This document shows, one piece after another, positions 40,028 to 47,883 of a DNA stretch of 64,000 nucleotides (position 1 is its first letter; each line of letters starts with the position of its first letter). Location of the stretch: contig NZ_JAMYFE010000112.1 of assembly GCF_024129865.1 (NCBI RefSeq), positions 1 to 64,000 of the forward strand. Reading direction: 5' to 3'. A program made the translations under genes and the position numbers. Source of the DNA: Stieleria tagensis (lineage in GTDB: Bacteria; Planctomycetota; Planctomycetia; Pirellulales; Pirellulaceae). The notes beneath the pieces were generated by a model. It worked only from the letters and a program-made list of their open reading frames with translations, was not told where the DNA came from and searched no databases.

Positions 40028-41487
40028 CAATACGCGTCCTTGCGGGGTTCAACGATGATGTCCGGCGGGTCCGCGATTTGGGGGTTGGTTTCCAGCAGTT
40101 GGCTATTGGTCAACCGTCGCTGGCCGATTTCCAGCAACCGACGGTCGATAAAGTCACCCTCACGCATTTCCAACATGTTCAGCATCACGGTTTCACGCAT
40201 CAGGTGCGGTTCGCCTTCGATGTTGACACGGATTTGTCCAATTTTCCAACGATCACCCTCGTTGATTTTGTAGACCAGGTCGACCGTGTTTTCTTCATCA
40301 CGCATGACCGTCTGCGGTTTCACGTCGGCATAGATGAAGCCCAGTTCACCGTAGCCGTAGATGATTTCTCCGACGTCGCGTTTCATGATCGAGCCGTCAA
40401 ACATGTCGCCGGCTTTGAGTTCCAATCGCTGGCGGAGCGATTGCTCGGTGACAAACTGGTTGCCGATGATTTGCACGCTGTTGATTTTGAACCGTTTGCC
40501 TTCGTTGATGACAAACGTCACGCTCAGCCATTTTCCGGTTTCGTCGTAGGAAATTCGGCGGCCGACGGTGGCGGTCAGGTAGCCGAGGTTGTGATAGGTG
40601 GCGGCTAAGATGTCGACGTCTCGATCGATCTTGGCGATGTCGGCGACGTTCGAAATGTAGTAGCCGAGTTTCATGAACGGGCCACGGCTTTTGATAATCT
40701 TTTTCAGCCGCGCTTCACTCAGAATCGAATTGCCGAGTACGTTGACCGATGCGATCCGTTCTTTGGGGCCTTCGTTGATCCGAAAGATCACCATGCCCGG
40801 TTGGTCTTTGAACCCGATCGTCGACGAGATCGCGACCTGATTGAAGCCTTCTTCTTTGTAGTAGTCGATCAGTCGTCGGCGGGCCGATTCGATCGAGAAT
40901 TCACTTAGCGGGTCTTTGACTTCCAACCCGGCGCGGCCTTTGAGATCGCGGTCGTTGACGCGATTGTTGCCATGGAATTCCAGTTGCGTGATCGCGGGGC
41001 GTTCGTGAACGACATAGGTGACTTCGACACCGGCCGGCGTTTCTTCGGTTTTGAAAGTGACGTGATCGAACGATTTCATTTCGTTCAGCCGGTGGATGTC
41101 TCCCAACAGCACTTCACGGCTGTAGAAGCGTCCTTTCTTGGTCTGCATTTTTTGCAGAATCACGTTTTCGCTGATCGTGCGATTGCCAACGACGTTGACC
41201 GACGCGACGATCTTGTCACCTTTTTCGCGTCCGATCGGCAAGGCGTCTTGATTGTGTATGTGGTCGCGAAATTTTGCCCGTTCCGCTGGTCCGGGCGCTC
41301 CGCCGCCCCCGCTGGGCCCGGCTTGGGCGCCGCCCATCCCGGGACCGCCAAATTGTGCGGTTGCCGAAGAATTCATAGCAATCATCCCCACCATCACGGC
41401 AAAGACGTAAATTGCAGGGCGCAATAACGTATGGCGAATGCCAATCGCAGCGAATTGGCGACGAAAATGGGGGAGTCGCTGTGTCAT
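40027..41487 (-). CDS. Five-POTRA periplasmic protein (BamA N-terminal part)
   Basis: A 486-residue exported protein. The signal peptide is LLRPAIYVFAVMVGMIAMNSSATA, followed by a Gly-rich stretch and five POTRA domains. They are recognisable by their repeated opening and closing pattern: VASVNVVGNRTISE, ITQLEFHGNNRVND, IASVNVLGNSILSE, INSVQIIGNQFVTE and a final IGQIRVNIEGEPHL, with domains closing in VFRINEG-type strands. POTRA domains dock unfolded outer-membrane proteins for insertion by BamA. The barrel is encoded by the next gene, coupled by TGATG. ATG 41487 is chosen because it leads into the signal; the frame runs up to 41646. Confidence 0.9.
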   Translation of the reverse strand: MTQRLPHFRRQFAAIGIRHTLLRPAIYVFAVMVGMIAMNSSATAQFGGPGMGGAQAGPSGGGGAPGPAERAKFRDHIHNQDALPIGREKGDKIVASVNVVGNRTISENVILQKMQTKKGRFYSREVLLGDIHRLNEMKSFDHVTFKTEETPAGVEVTYVVHERPAITQLEFHGNNRVNDRDLKGRAGLEVKDPLSEFSIESARRRLIDYYKEEGFNQVAISSTIGFKDQPGMVIFRINEGPKERIASVNVLGNSILSEARLKKIIKSRGPFMKLGYYISNVADIAKIDRDVDILAATYHNLGYLTATVGRRISYDETGKWLSVTFVINEGKRFKINSVQIIGNQFVTEQSLRQRLELKAGDMFDGSIMKRDVGEIIYGYGELGFIYADVKPQTVMRDEENTVDLVYKINEGDRWKIGQIRVNIEGEPHLMRETVMLNMLEMREGDFIDRRLLEIGQRRLTNSQLLETNPQIADPPDIIVEPRKDAY

Positions 41488-41825
41488 AGGGCGAGAACAA
41501 ACCGTTTCGACGAGGAAAACGCGATCTTCCATTCGCGTCAAAGGCCTCGCGCGGTGCGTGGCCGGAGGACGTGGTACCAACGTGGACGCCGTCGCGACAA
41601 GGCAGATTCTTGAGACAGATTGCCCCGGAGAGCCTAAATTTGGCAAATATTGATCGTCCCCAGGGGCTCCATGAGCCTAGCCGCCCGTGCGCTTTTCACT
41701 CGCCAACCGGCCTGGGCAGAGTCGGTTTGAACCCTGGCGGGCCCAGCTACGAGAACGGGAAACATTGCCAGTGAATGTGCGACGATCCTTCCTCTCTCTC
41801 TGCAAACCTGATCGATGGAATCCGA

Positions 41826-42722
41826 ATGACTGCTGATGTGCTCCTGTTCACCAGCCCCAAAGCCGGCAGTGGTGCGGCCAGGCAGCAGATTCCGCGGCTG
41901 ATCGATCGATTGGATGCGGCAGCGATACCCAACGCGGTGGTCGGTTGCCCAAAATTGCTGCGAGAACTGGTTGATGATCGCCGCCAGCAGGGGCTTCCCC
42001 AACCGGTGGTGATCGCGGCCGGCGGCGATGGGACACTCGGATTGGTGGCATCACACACCCAAGCCGACACTCCGTTGCTAGCGATGCCGATGGGGACGGA
42101 AAATTTGATCGCCCGGCACTACGGCCTGTCCAATGATGCCGACGCGGTGATGAAAACTCTCGCGAGCGGTCGGACCATGCAGTTGGATGCCGGGCTGGCC
42201 AACGGGCGACTGTTCTTGATCATGGCGACCGTCGGGTTTGATGCCGATGTGGTTCGACGCGTGCACCTGAAACGCAAAGGGCACATTCGTCGCTCGCACT
42301 ATTTGAAACCAATGGTGCACAGTCTGGTTCGCTATCGATTTCCTGTGTTGCGGGTTTTGTCGTTTGATGAAACTGATCAGTGCATCGCCCGCCGCCAAGT
42401 CGGTTGGGCGATGGCGTTTAATCTGCCCTGTTACGCTGCGGCGCTGAAGGTCGAACCGGGGGCGATCGGCGACGACGGCCAATTGGATTTAATTACATTC
42501 GCTGGGCGCGGCATTGTCAGCGGGCTGTGTTACTTGGCCGGTGTTGTCGGCGGGTTTCATCATCGGTTTGCAGATGTAGATCGCTCGCGTGTGACCCGTT
42601 TGCGAATCGAATCCGATTGCCGTGTGGCATATGAATTGGACGGCGACTATGCCGGACGGCTGCCACTGGAAATCAAGATTTTGTCCCATCGGGTACGATT
42701 GATGATTCCCGCTTCCCCATGA
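41826..42722 (+). CDS. Diacylglycerol/sphingosine kinase-like lipid kinase
   Basis: A 298-residue DAGK-catalytic-domain protein. It opens with TADVLLFTSPKAGSG, has the nucleotide-binding motif AAGGDGTLGLVA, then PLLAMPMGTENLIARHYG, and ends with a beta-rich domain (RIESDCRVAYELDGDYAGRL). Bacterial members phosphorylate diacylglycerol or make related phospholipid precursors; the substrate is not predictable. An in-frame ATG at 41775 is possible, but ATG 41826 fits the family start. It diverges from the POTRA gene. Confidence 0.85.
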   Translation: MTADVLLFTSPKAGSGAARQQIPRLIDRLDAAAIPNAVVGCPKLLRELVDDRRQQGLPQPVVIAAGGDGTLGLVASHTQADTPLLAMPMGTENLIARHYGLSNDADAVMKTLASGRTMQLDAGLANGRLFLIMATVGFDADVVRRVHLKRKGHIRRSHYLKPMVHSLVRYRFPVLRVLSFDETDQCIARRQVGWAMAFNLPCYAAALKVEPGAIGDDGQLDLITFAGRGIVSGLCYLAGVVGGFHHRFADVDRSRVTRLRIESDCRVAYELDGDYAGRLPLEIKILSHRVRLMIPASP

Positions 42723-42824
42723 ACTACCAGTGAAATCGCGAGCGGGCAGGCGGGGTTCGTGATGCGTCAAACACAAAACTTAGGCTTTGATGCACCACTC
42801 GGGCACGGATGGTTCCGCCGATCG

Positions 42825-44561
42825 TTAGGAGAATCGGCCGTGCAAAAACCACTTGCCGTCCGTTGCCAAATCACGAAAGATCCACCACAGGTGCCCGCTG
42901 TCGGTTTCCACGCGGTAGTAATCGCGACGGACCGAGGGACCGTCCCACCAACCGGTTTCGATTCGTTCGGGACCCCAATAATAAACGATTCGGTGCAGGC
43001 GACCGCTGAGTTCGAACGACGGCAGTCGGTCTTGAAGGGAGGCGGTGTTTTGTCGTCCAGAGGCGGTGCTGTTGGAGGCCGGGATGGGGCGCAGCGGCAG
43101 CGGGCTGCGCAGCAATTTCATCGGACGTCTGCGAGTGTCGTGGCGTGTGGGCGCGGAATAGAAATGCCGACTTGATGCCCGGTCGTCGTCGGCAGTGCGA
43201 TGGACACGACGCTGTTTCGATGGCAACCGTTTGAGTGCTTTGCGGGTCTGGTGATCGGTCAAGCAATAGGTTCGATAGGCACGTTCGGGCAGTGGATTGT
43301 CACTCAATCGAATCCCCAGCACGGCGTCACTTCCCAGTCGGCCTGACAGGGTATCGATCAGCCGTCCCAGCGATTGCTTGGATGCCGAATCTTGTCCCCA
43401 GGCATCGGCTTCGTCTTCGTTGGCCTGCGACGATGCGAACAGCGACTGTTGCTGGGTTTGAAGCGTTGCGCTCTGCAGCACCGTCAGTCCGATTTTGCAG
43501 ATCGGCGATGCCAGCGACAACGATTCGATGCCCGACTGGATCAGCCCTTGGATGTGTTTTTGATCCAGTGTCGGGGCAAACAGACCGACCACGGTTTTAC
43601 GTCTTGTTTGGTCGGCAAGTCCGAGATGGCAGACCAGTCTGAGCGCCCCGCGTCGACTGGCGCTCAGACTGGCGATGACTGTTGCGGTCAAACGATTGAC
43701 GCGATCAGCAATGATCGACAAATCATCCGTCGGATACTCCAACGTCGTGATGGATTGGTGCTGTTGTTCGGCATGGTAGAACCGCAACGGAACGTCGACT
43801 TCACCCAGCACTTCGGCGAGACGCCGGACGATCCCGTCGCCGAGTCGCTGTGCCAGCCCACCGCGCGGTAGACGCAGCAGGCCGCCGATCGTATCGATCC
43901 CCAATCGATCGAGTGTGTGTTTGGTTTCCGTTTCGATTCGCAACCCATTGACCGAAAGTGGTTGGATGTCAGCGATTAAATCGTTCGAAATGAAGTTTGC
44001 GGAGTGGTTGTAGTGAGCCAACGCCCACGCCGCGGCGGCGTTGTCGGCGATTGCCAGTTGGCCCTCCCAACCGAACGTTTGTAAACAGCGACGCGCGGCG
44101 GCCAAGATGCCGGGTTCGCCGTCAAACAAATGGGTCACGCCGGACAGATCGCAAAACAAGGTGTCCGGTTCCAACAGCACCTGCCCCGCCCAACGCCGTT
44201 TGCCCAGGGTTTCGATCGCGACCAGCGGACTGAGTTCAGATTGTAGGTTGGCGGCCAATTGATCCAACGCTACCGAATCGGCCACCGGATCATGTTCGCA
44301 GACGACCGGTGGCAGGCTGTCGTTTGTGGCAGCGCGGCGGATTTGGGAAGTCACCAATTCGGTGGCTTGGGCGATCGCGATGCCGACCCGTACGCCCAAC
44401 TGACTCGCCAGCGGGCAGCAGGCAACCACCAACCGGCCGCGGCGCGGATCGTTGCTCCACAAAATGACCGGCGCGGAACTAGGAAGCGACCGATCGTTGC
44501 GGTCGTTTCGTCGTCGTTGGATTGGCCAGTTGCGAAGCCAGATGCTTAGCAGCCGTTTCAT
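42825..44561 (-). CDS. imuB: ImuB-like Y-family polymerase homologue
   Basis: A 578-residue protein. It starts with KRLLSIWLRNWPIQRR, the usual ImuB opening, and has the palm-like region LVAIETLGKRRWAGQVLLEPDTLFCDLSGVTHLF and an HhH-like DRLGIDTIGGLLRLPRGGLAQRLG. The C-terminal third is unlike polymerases and ends WWDGPSVRRDYYRVETDSGHLWWIFRDL. In other bacteria ImuB is a catalytically poor Y-family protein that works with ImuA and DnaE2 in damage-induced mutagenesis. dnaE2 is not within this window. Its first 83 bases overlap the end of imuA. Confidence 0.9.
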   Translation of the reverse strand: MKRLLSIWLRNWPIQRRRNDRNDRSLPSSAPVILWSNDPRRGRLVVACCPLASQLGVRVGIAIAQATELVTSQIRRAATNDSLPPVVCEHDPVADSVALDQLAANLQSELSPLVAIETLGKRRWAGQVLLEPDTLFCDLSGVTHLFDGEPGILAAARRCLQTFGWEGQLAIADNAAAAWALAHYNHSANFISNDLIADIQPLSVNGLRIETETKHTLDRLGIDTIGGLLRLPRGGLAQRLGDGIVRRLAEVLGEVDVPLRFYHAEQQHQSITTLEYPTDDLSIIADRVNRLTATVIASLSASRRGALRLVCHLGLADQTRRKTVVGLFAPTLDQKHIQGLIQSGIESLSLASPICKIGLTVLQSATLQTQQQSLFASSQANEDEADAWGQDSASKQSLGRLIDTLSGRLGSDAVLGIRLSDNPLPERAYRTYCLTDHQTRKALKRLPSKQRRVHRTADDDRASSRHFYSAPTRHDTRRRPMKLLRSPLPLRPIPASNSTASGRQNTASLQDRLPSFELSGRLHRIVYYWGPERIETGWWDGPSVRRDYYRVETDSGHLWWIFRDLATDGKWFLHGRFS

Positions 44562-45534
44562 GCCGCGATGTTTTCGAGGGGCGTGTGGTAGTGGAGGTCA
44601 ACGGGCGAATGGTCGCCGAATCGTCGATCTGGATTTCAATCTGTCGTCCCACGATTCCACCGCGGACACGATCCAGAGTGACCAAGTGGGTTTCAAAATC
44701 GCTAGCTTTCGAATCGCTGGCCGTGGTTTGCCGGTGGCTGCGTTCGGACATGCGGTTACCAGCCGAACGTTTTTTATCCGCCACATAAAATTGGACTTCC
44801 GAGAAACTGGGTTTGCCGCGGGCATGAAAACCACGCACCAACAACCCCGGCGTACGGCCGGTTTCGGCAGCCAATTGCAATCGCCGCGCGTCGCGGTCGT
44901 CGACCCGCATCGGTAATGTCGCCCACACCGCTGCGGTGGCACCGGATCGCAAGGATTGGTCGATCGCCCAGATCGCATCGGCACCACCGCGAGGCCGCAG
45001 CACAATCATGCGCTCGCTAGGCACACCCAATGCGACGGCGGACGGGGGATAAAATGAGCCGTCACAATCGACGATCACCAGCGGGCGATCGGGAACTTGA
45101 CGCAGTCGGTGGGCGGCAGAGAGCATCGCCAACGTTCCCGCCGCGGCGCTGTCGTGGGCGGCGATCCAGTCGGTCAGAGTCGCCCGGTGTAATCCGCCGC
45201 CGGGTAGCCAGCTGTCGATCGCTGCACAGCCGGTCGAAAAATTCGCTCCATCGCCGCGCCGCGCTAGACTGACACAGCCGACTTGGGAACGCAGCGTTTT
45301 GAGTACCGCTGCACGATCCGGTGGGCGCGCGGGAGCGTGACTGGGGACACTGTCAGGGCTGGGGGCACTGTCAGGGCTGGGGGCACTGTCAGGGCTGGGG
45401 ACACTGGCAGGCGTGATTGCCGGTTCGGCTACGGTGGCGACCTGGTCCCGGCCACTGCTGGCCCGTTTATCGCGGGGGACACTGCTGGCGCGGCCGGCGG
45501 CATCCATGAACGAGAAAAATTGCTGGTCTGCCAT
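44479..45534 (-). CDS. imuA: ImuA-like RecA-related protein
   Basis: A 351-residue protein with a Pro/Ser/Asp repeat near the N-terminus (SPDSAP units), then an ImuA/SulA-like RecA fold. That fold has FSTGCAAIDSWLPGGGLHRATLTDWIA (a degenerate Walker A region), PLVIVDCDGSFYPPSAVALG, and IVLRPRGGADAIWAIDQSLR. ATG 45534 is preferred over 45582. It is transcribed just before imuB and its last 27 codons lie in the imuB overlap, so the two are probably coupled. Two palindromes lie upstream of the start and may be operator sites. ImuA is usually LexA-controlled in other phyla; that is not shown here. Confidence 0.82.
   Translation of the reverse strand: MADQQFFSFMDAAGRASSVPRDKRASSGRDQVATVAEPAITPASVPSPDSAPSPDSAPSPDSVPSHAPARPPDRAAVLKTLRSQVGCVSLARRGDGANFSTGCAAIDSWLPGGGLHRATLTDWIAAHDSAAAGTLAMLSAAHRLRQVPDRPLVIVDCDGSFYPPSAVALGVPSERMIVLRPRGGADAIWAIDQSLRSGATAAVWATLPMRVDDRDARRLQLAAETGRTPGLLVRGFHARGKPSFSEVQFYVADKKRSAGNRMSERSHRQTTASDSKASDFETHLVTLDRVRGGIVGRQIEIQIDDSATIRPLTSTTTRPSKTSRHETAAKHLASQLANPTTTKRPQRSVAS
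45341..45412 (-). repeat. 18-bp tandem repeat in imuA
   Basis: Four units of CTGGGGGCACTGTCAGGG-type lie end to end at 45341, 45359, 45377 and 45395. The middle two are identical and the outer two differ by one to three bases. They code for Ser-Pro-Asp-Ser-Ala-Pro repeats in a flexible segment of ImuA. Copy number could differ between strains. Confidence 0.85.
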
Positions 45535-45576
45535 TACAATTCGACAATGCTGGTTCCCACAAAGAAGGCTGCCTCC

Positions 45577-45602
45577 ATGCAAGCATAACGAATGCTAGCA
45601 TT
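45577..45602. promoter_or_regulatory. Candidate operator: paired palindromes upstream of imuA
   Basis: AATGCTAGCATT at 45591-45602 is a perfect 12-base palindrome. Just 4 bases away, ATGCAAGCAT at 45577-45586 is a second inverted pair with an ATGC/GCAT half-site around AA. Both lie 43 to 68 bases before the imuA ATG, where a repressor could act. imuA-type genes are often SOS-regulated, but the LexA site of this lineage is not known to me. Binding is an inference. Confidence 0.4.
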
Positions 45603-45778
45603 TTATTCTCTGTTTTTTTCGACCGTCCCCACTGTCAACGGATTTCTGTCCCTCGGATTGATCGGCCAACCCACTGACTGGTCACGATGAATGATGGCGC
45701 GAATTCGCTGGTTTCTGATCATTTCGGGCGTGTGGGTGCAGGTGGTTTTTCGCTTGCCAACACCGAGCGCGTGCCGGT

Positions 45779-46054
45779 TCAGATGCCGCTGTTGTTCTTT
45801 GCCAAAGTCCCGTTGGCACGCCGCGCGGCGATTTCTTCCCGGCGTTTGGCGACCAGCTGGTAGCGGAGTAGGACCAGGCGGGCCAGGTCCCCCATTCGTT
45901 GGGGTTCGCCGTCATTCATCGGGTTTGCCGCCGGAGTGGCCGCGGCGATGGGGCTGACCACCGGGGCGCCAGTCAGCGGGGGGCTGCTAACCAGTGGTGT
46001 GGGGCTGTTGGAGACCAATGTGGTGGGCGAATCGAAAAGCATCATTTGGGTCAT
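45779..46054 (-). CDS. Small hypothetical protein upstream of imuA
   Basis: A 91-residue protein with a low-complexity Pro/Ser/Thr N-terminal half and a helical, basic C-terminal half (MGDLARLVLLRYQLVAKRREE). It lies 244 bases upstream of imuA on the same strand and diverges from the gene at 46246. Several adjacent Met codons near the start make the exact start uncertain. No family was recognised. It may be a short regulatory or accessory protein; support is moderate. Confidence 0.5.
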   Translation of the reverse strand: MTQMMLFDSPTTLVSNSPTPLVSSPPLTGAPVVSPIAAATPAANPMNDGEPQRMGDLARLVLLRYQLVAKRREEIAARRANGTLAKNNSGI

Positions 46055-46245
46055 GGCAGAAAACTCCGGCGAAACAGTCCAATCAGGTTTCCCGGCAAGC
46101 GATGTCTCACCGGGTTGGCTGAATCATCGCGATGCCGATGACACGTCCGGTCACACGCCCGAGCGGACTCTGTGCGAAACGCTCCGGACCGGCTAGAATG
46201 ATCCGATAAACGACTCCCCTTACACACCGAAGAAGGCTTTTCAGC

Positions 46246-46662
46246 ATGGCAGCCGCCGACGCCGAAGGAATTGATTTCAAAATCTCCGAGGACGACCAAG
46301 ACGAGCACAGTTTCGTCAGCATTTGGAACATCGCCTCGGCGACATGCGATGGAAACTTGGAAGAGACCCGCGCGCTCTCGTCAAAGTTGCTGAACTTCTT
46401 GTGCAAACGTGATTGCGATTTCGTGGTCTGTAGCTCGGCCAACATCGAGTACCTGGACGAAAAATTCGAATCGGACAACAAGATCCTGTACGATTGGAAA
46501 CCTGAAAGCGAGCATGTCGACATCATCGCCCAGCACGCGGAAGTCCCCGGCAAAGCGTTCATGTCGTTTTTGAAAACGCACAAATTCAATCCAGCGACCA
46601 AGTACAACCCACGCCGCGCCGACCGCGTCGAATGGTTCAACGATCGCTGGTGTATCGGCTGA
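46246..46662 (+). CDS. Hypothetical protein, 138 residues
   Basis: A cytoplasmic 138-residue protein without recognised family. It is acidic at the start (AEGIDFKISEDDQDEHSF), has a Cys/Trp-containing middle (IWNIASATCDG, LLNFLCKRDCDFVVC), and ends with a basic segment. No membrane segment or signal. It is followed 6 bases after its stop by the PDZ-domain gene on the same strand, so cotranscription is likely. Compact, conserved-looking composition suggests a real gene of unknown role. Confidence 0.7.
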   Translation: MAAADAEGIDFKISEDDQDEHSFVSIWNIASATCDGNLEETRALSSKLLNFLCKRDCDFVVCSSANIEYLDEKFESDNKILYDWKPESEHVDIIAQHAEVPGKAFMSFLKTHKFNPATKYNPRRADRVEWFNDRWCIG

Positions 46663-46668
46663 AAATCG

Positions 46669-47883
46669 ATGGCAACAAGCAGGCTCGCTGGCATCTTTGA
46701 TTCCACCTCGAACTCTGCGTATGCCCGCCGCATCGCTGTGACATATTGGTTGACGTTCTGGTTGACACTGTCTCTGCTGGCGGTGGGTGATGCCCAATCC
46801 CAACCGCCCACGGCCACCGCTCCCACTCGCACGCCGCGTGAAGAGCGGACGTTGGACTATTGGGCCGAACAGCTTTCACATGAGCGATATCTGCGCCGCG
46901 AATCGGCGCAGCGACATTTGGTCGCCGGCGGCCAGGCGGCGGTGCCGATTTTACGCAAGGCTCTGCAGCAGGGAGATTTGGAGATCACGCAGAGCGCGAT
47001 TTCGATTCTCGCCAAGATCGCTGCCCAGGAGCAGCCCTGGAAGACCGATGGTGCTTTGGCGGCTCTGGAGTCAATCGCCGAATCCAGTTTTGGCTCCAAA
47101 GCCACGTTGGCCCAATCCACGCTGACTTCGTTTGCCGAATCACGTGGCCGCGAAGCACGAGTCCAGTTGGCCGCTGCCGGTGTTTATCTGGGCACAGAAA
47201 TCGTCGCTTTTGGGTCTCGCAGCCGCGAGCGCCCGATCGCACGGATCGACGACCAATGGGACGGCAATGTCGATTCCCTGGCTTGGTTCCGTTGGCTGGG
47301 GGACATCTCATTCGTGGTGGTTGATGGCGCCGCTGCAACACCCGACGTGTTTCAAGCGATCGTCAAGATGCCCGATTTGACGACTCTGGTACTGGTCGAC
47401 TGTGAATTGACGGTGCCGATGATCGAGTCGCTACAGCAGCGAAAGCAGATCAATGAAATGGAATTGCGATATGTGCGTTTGAACGACACGCTACTGGATG
47501 CGCTGGTGAAAGTCCGATTGCGTGAATCACTGTACTTGATGGGAACCGGCGTCACCGCCGATCGGGTCGAACGGTTGCGAGTCCAGTTGCCGGGATTGGA
47601 AATCACACATCGTTTGGGCGGGTTCTTGGGCGTGGTTTGCACGACCACGCTGGAAGATTATTGCCAGGTCAACGAGGTTCGGCCCGACAGCGGCGCGGCG
47701 TTAGCGGGATTGCAATCCGGTGACGTCATCATCCAGATCGACGACGTGAAAATCCGTCGCTTTGATGATCTGCAGCGACAGATCAGCACCCATGTTCCCG
47801 GCGATGAAATTGCGATCCGCTTTCGCCGGGAAAGCCAAGTGCTCGATACGTCGGCCAAGCTGGGCAAACTCGAAGATCTATGA
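46669..47883 (+). CDS. Membrane-anchored HEAT/PDZ-domain protein
   Basis: A 404-residue protein. A hydrophobic N-terminal segment (RRIAVTYWLTFWLTLSLLAVG) is read as a signal anchor. The middle has HEAT-like helical repeats (RRESAQRHLVAGGQAAVPILRKALQ, ITQSAISILAKIAA). A leucine-rich stretch follows (LTTLVLVDCELTVPMIESL), then a C-terminal PDZ domain starting near FLGVVCTTTLEDYCQVNEVR, with GAALAGLQSGDVIIQIDDVKI and DEIAIRFRRE. PDZ domains bind C-terminal peptides, often in envelope proteases or scaffolds; no protease domain is present. Its stop overlaps the mutY start as ATGA. Confidence 0.8.
   Translation: MATSRLAGIFDSTSNSAYARRIAVTYWLTFWLTLSLLAVGDAQSQPPTATAPTRTPREERTLDYWAEQLSHERYLRRESAQRHLVAGGQAAVPILRKALQQGDLEITQSAISILAKIAAQEQPWKTDGALAALESIAESSFGSKATLAQSTLTSFAESRGREARVQLAAAGVYLGTEIVAFGSRSRERPIARIDDQWDGNVDSLAWFRWLGDISFVVVDGAAATPDVFQAIVKMPDLTTLVLVDCELTVPMIESLQQRKQINEMELRYVRLNDTLLDALVKVRLRESLYLMGTGVTADRVERLRVQLPGLEITHRLGGFLGVVCTTTLEDYCQVNEVRPDSGAALAGLQSGDVIIQIDDVKIRRFDDLQRQISTHVPGDEIAIRFRRESQVLDTSAKLGKLEDL

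Noticed and set aside
40020-40035. A single frameshift as the cause of the BamA split
   Set aside because: The barrel protein has its own signal peptide and a Pro-rich linker, and its ATG overlaps the previous stop with a ribosome site upstream. A simple frameshift would not create these.
45341-45412. CRISPR-like array
   Set aside because: The units are contiguous, without spacers, and translate as a regular peptide repeat inside imuA.
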